Shown here one piece after another: positions 28,446 to 28,663 of a stretch of 28,663 nt of DNA. Each line of letters opens with the position of its first letter. Position 1 is the stretch's first letter. Origin of the DNA: a virus; IMG/VR virus record IMGVR_UViG_3300026130_000019, positions 1 through 28,663 of that record; one strand, 5' to 3'. The notes below the pieces were generated by a model. That model was not told the DNA's origin. It saw nothing but the letters and a program-made list of their open reading frames with translations, and made no database searches. The position numbers and the translations under genes were made by a program.

Positions 28446-28663
28446 ATGGCAACTACAAATCCTAGCAGATACAAAGAGAAGCAAAGGCAAAAAGGCGTTA
28501 ATAATCACTTAACGTTTCCTACTACGCAGACTGCCCATAGCATTATGTTTGTATTTAAGAAATACGAATACTCATCTTTGTATAGTGGGTTTACCGGTAT
28601 CGATGCTTTTGGATTTGACGCAAATGGAAGATCCAAAGAAGTATTTGGGGATCCTAGAAATAA
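28446..28663 (+). CDS. 5' part of a late, probably structural gene, cut by the window edge
   Basis: Open from ATG 28446 to the end of the window (72 codons seen), behind its own late promoter and AAAGG. The visible part, NNHLTFPTTQTAHSIMFVFK followed by KYEYSS, resembles the opening of baseplate or tail proteins of marine T4-like phages (FP...A..I.F.F..Y), perhaps a gp48-like tail-tube cap. Too little is seen to decide. Confidence 0.6.
   Translation, partial: MATTNPSRYKEKQRQKGVNNHLTFPTTQTAHSIMFVFKKYEYSSLYSGFTGIDAFGFDANGRSKEVFGDPRN

Noticed and set aside
1-28663. tRNA genes, CRISPR arrays, insertion sequences, integrase or attachment sites
   Set aside because: No cloverleaf-like segment, regularly spaced repeat, transposase or integrase gene was seen. 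The only direct repeat noted is the 29-bp promoter block.

Overview
The window is a piece of a T4-like myovirus genome, AT-rich and probably from a phage of a marine heterotrophic bacterium. Recognisable T4-family genes are the sliding clamp (gp45), both clamp-loader subunits (gp44, gp62), RegA, dCMP hydroxymethylase (gp42), dCMP deaminase, DexA exonuclease, gp26 and gp4. T4-type late promoter boxes (TATAAATA) and strong sigma70-type early promoters fit this. A phage Hsp20, an 81-aa gene between genes 45 and 44, and many 2-oxoglutarate (2OG) oxygenase-like genes recall marine 'exo-T-even' phages. No photosynthesis gene is present. The host cannot be named from this sequence.

Layout. (A) 1-2665, plus strand: the end of an unknown gene, a 55-aa protein, a SAM methyltransferase, and three related double-stranded beta-helix (DSBH, 2OG-Fe oxygenase fold) proteins. 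The third has lost its metal ligands and has its own late promoter. (B) 9445-2636, minus strand: one tightly overlapping late operon of five DSBH oxygenase genes (one with two domains), two paralogous radical-SAM enzymes and a probable GNAT acyltransferase. Together A and B hold nine DSBH domains in about 8.5 kb and look like an undescribed late modification pathway. (C) 9446-12262, plus: early small genes behind near-consensus sigma70 promoters, two of which share a 29-bp block, ending with two adjacent candidate PD-(D/E)XK nucleases. (D) 12272-19265, plus: nucleotide and DNA modification. Nmad1 (DUF1599), dCMP hydroxymethylase, MazG-like and dCMP deaminase genes come first. A new promoter then drives five genes joined by 4-bp ATGA overlaps: a beta-GT-like glycosyltransferase, UDP-galactopyranose mutase, a C5-cytosine methyltransferase, DexA and a GT-A glycosyltransferase. 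This suggests 5-hydroxymethylcytosine DNA carrying a furanose sugar. (E) 19269-23223, plus: clamp, clamp loader, RegA and dUTPase, with small accessory genes between them. (F) 23268-23879: a late-promoted hsp20 whose leader folds like a ROSE-type RNA thermometer, followed by an intrinsic terminator. (G) 28428-23873, minus: late virion genes, in order gp4, a conserved 208-aa protein, a tail-tube-family protein, gp26, a 56-aa ORF joined to gp26 by a T7 slippery run, and a likely tape-measure protein. (H) 28398-28663, plus: the start of another late, probably structural, gene.

The best leads are the DSBH/radical-SAM cluster, the possible galactofuranosyl DNA modification, the hsp20 thermometer, and the probable -1 frameshift joining gp26 to the 56-aa ORF. 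All functions are read from motifs and gene order; no search was run.
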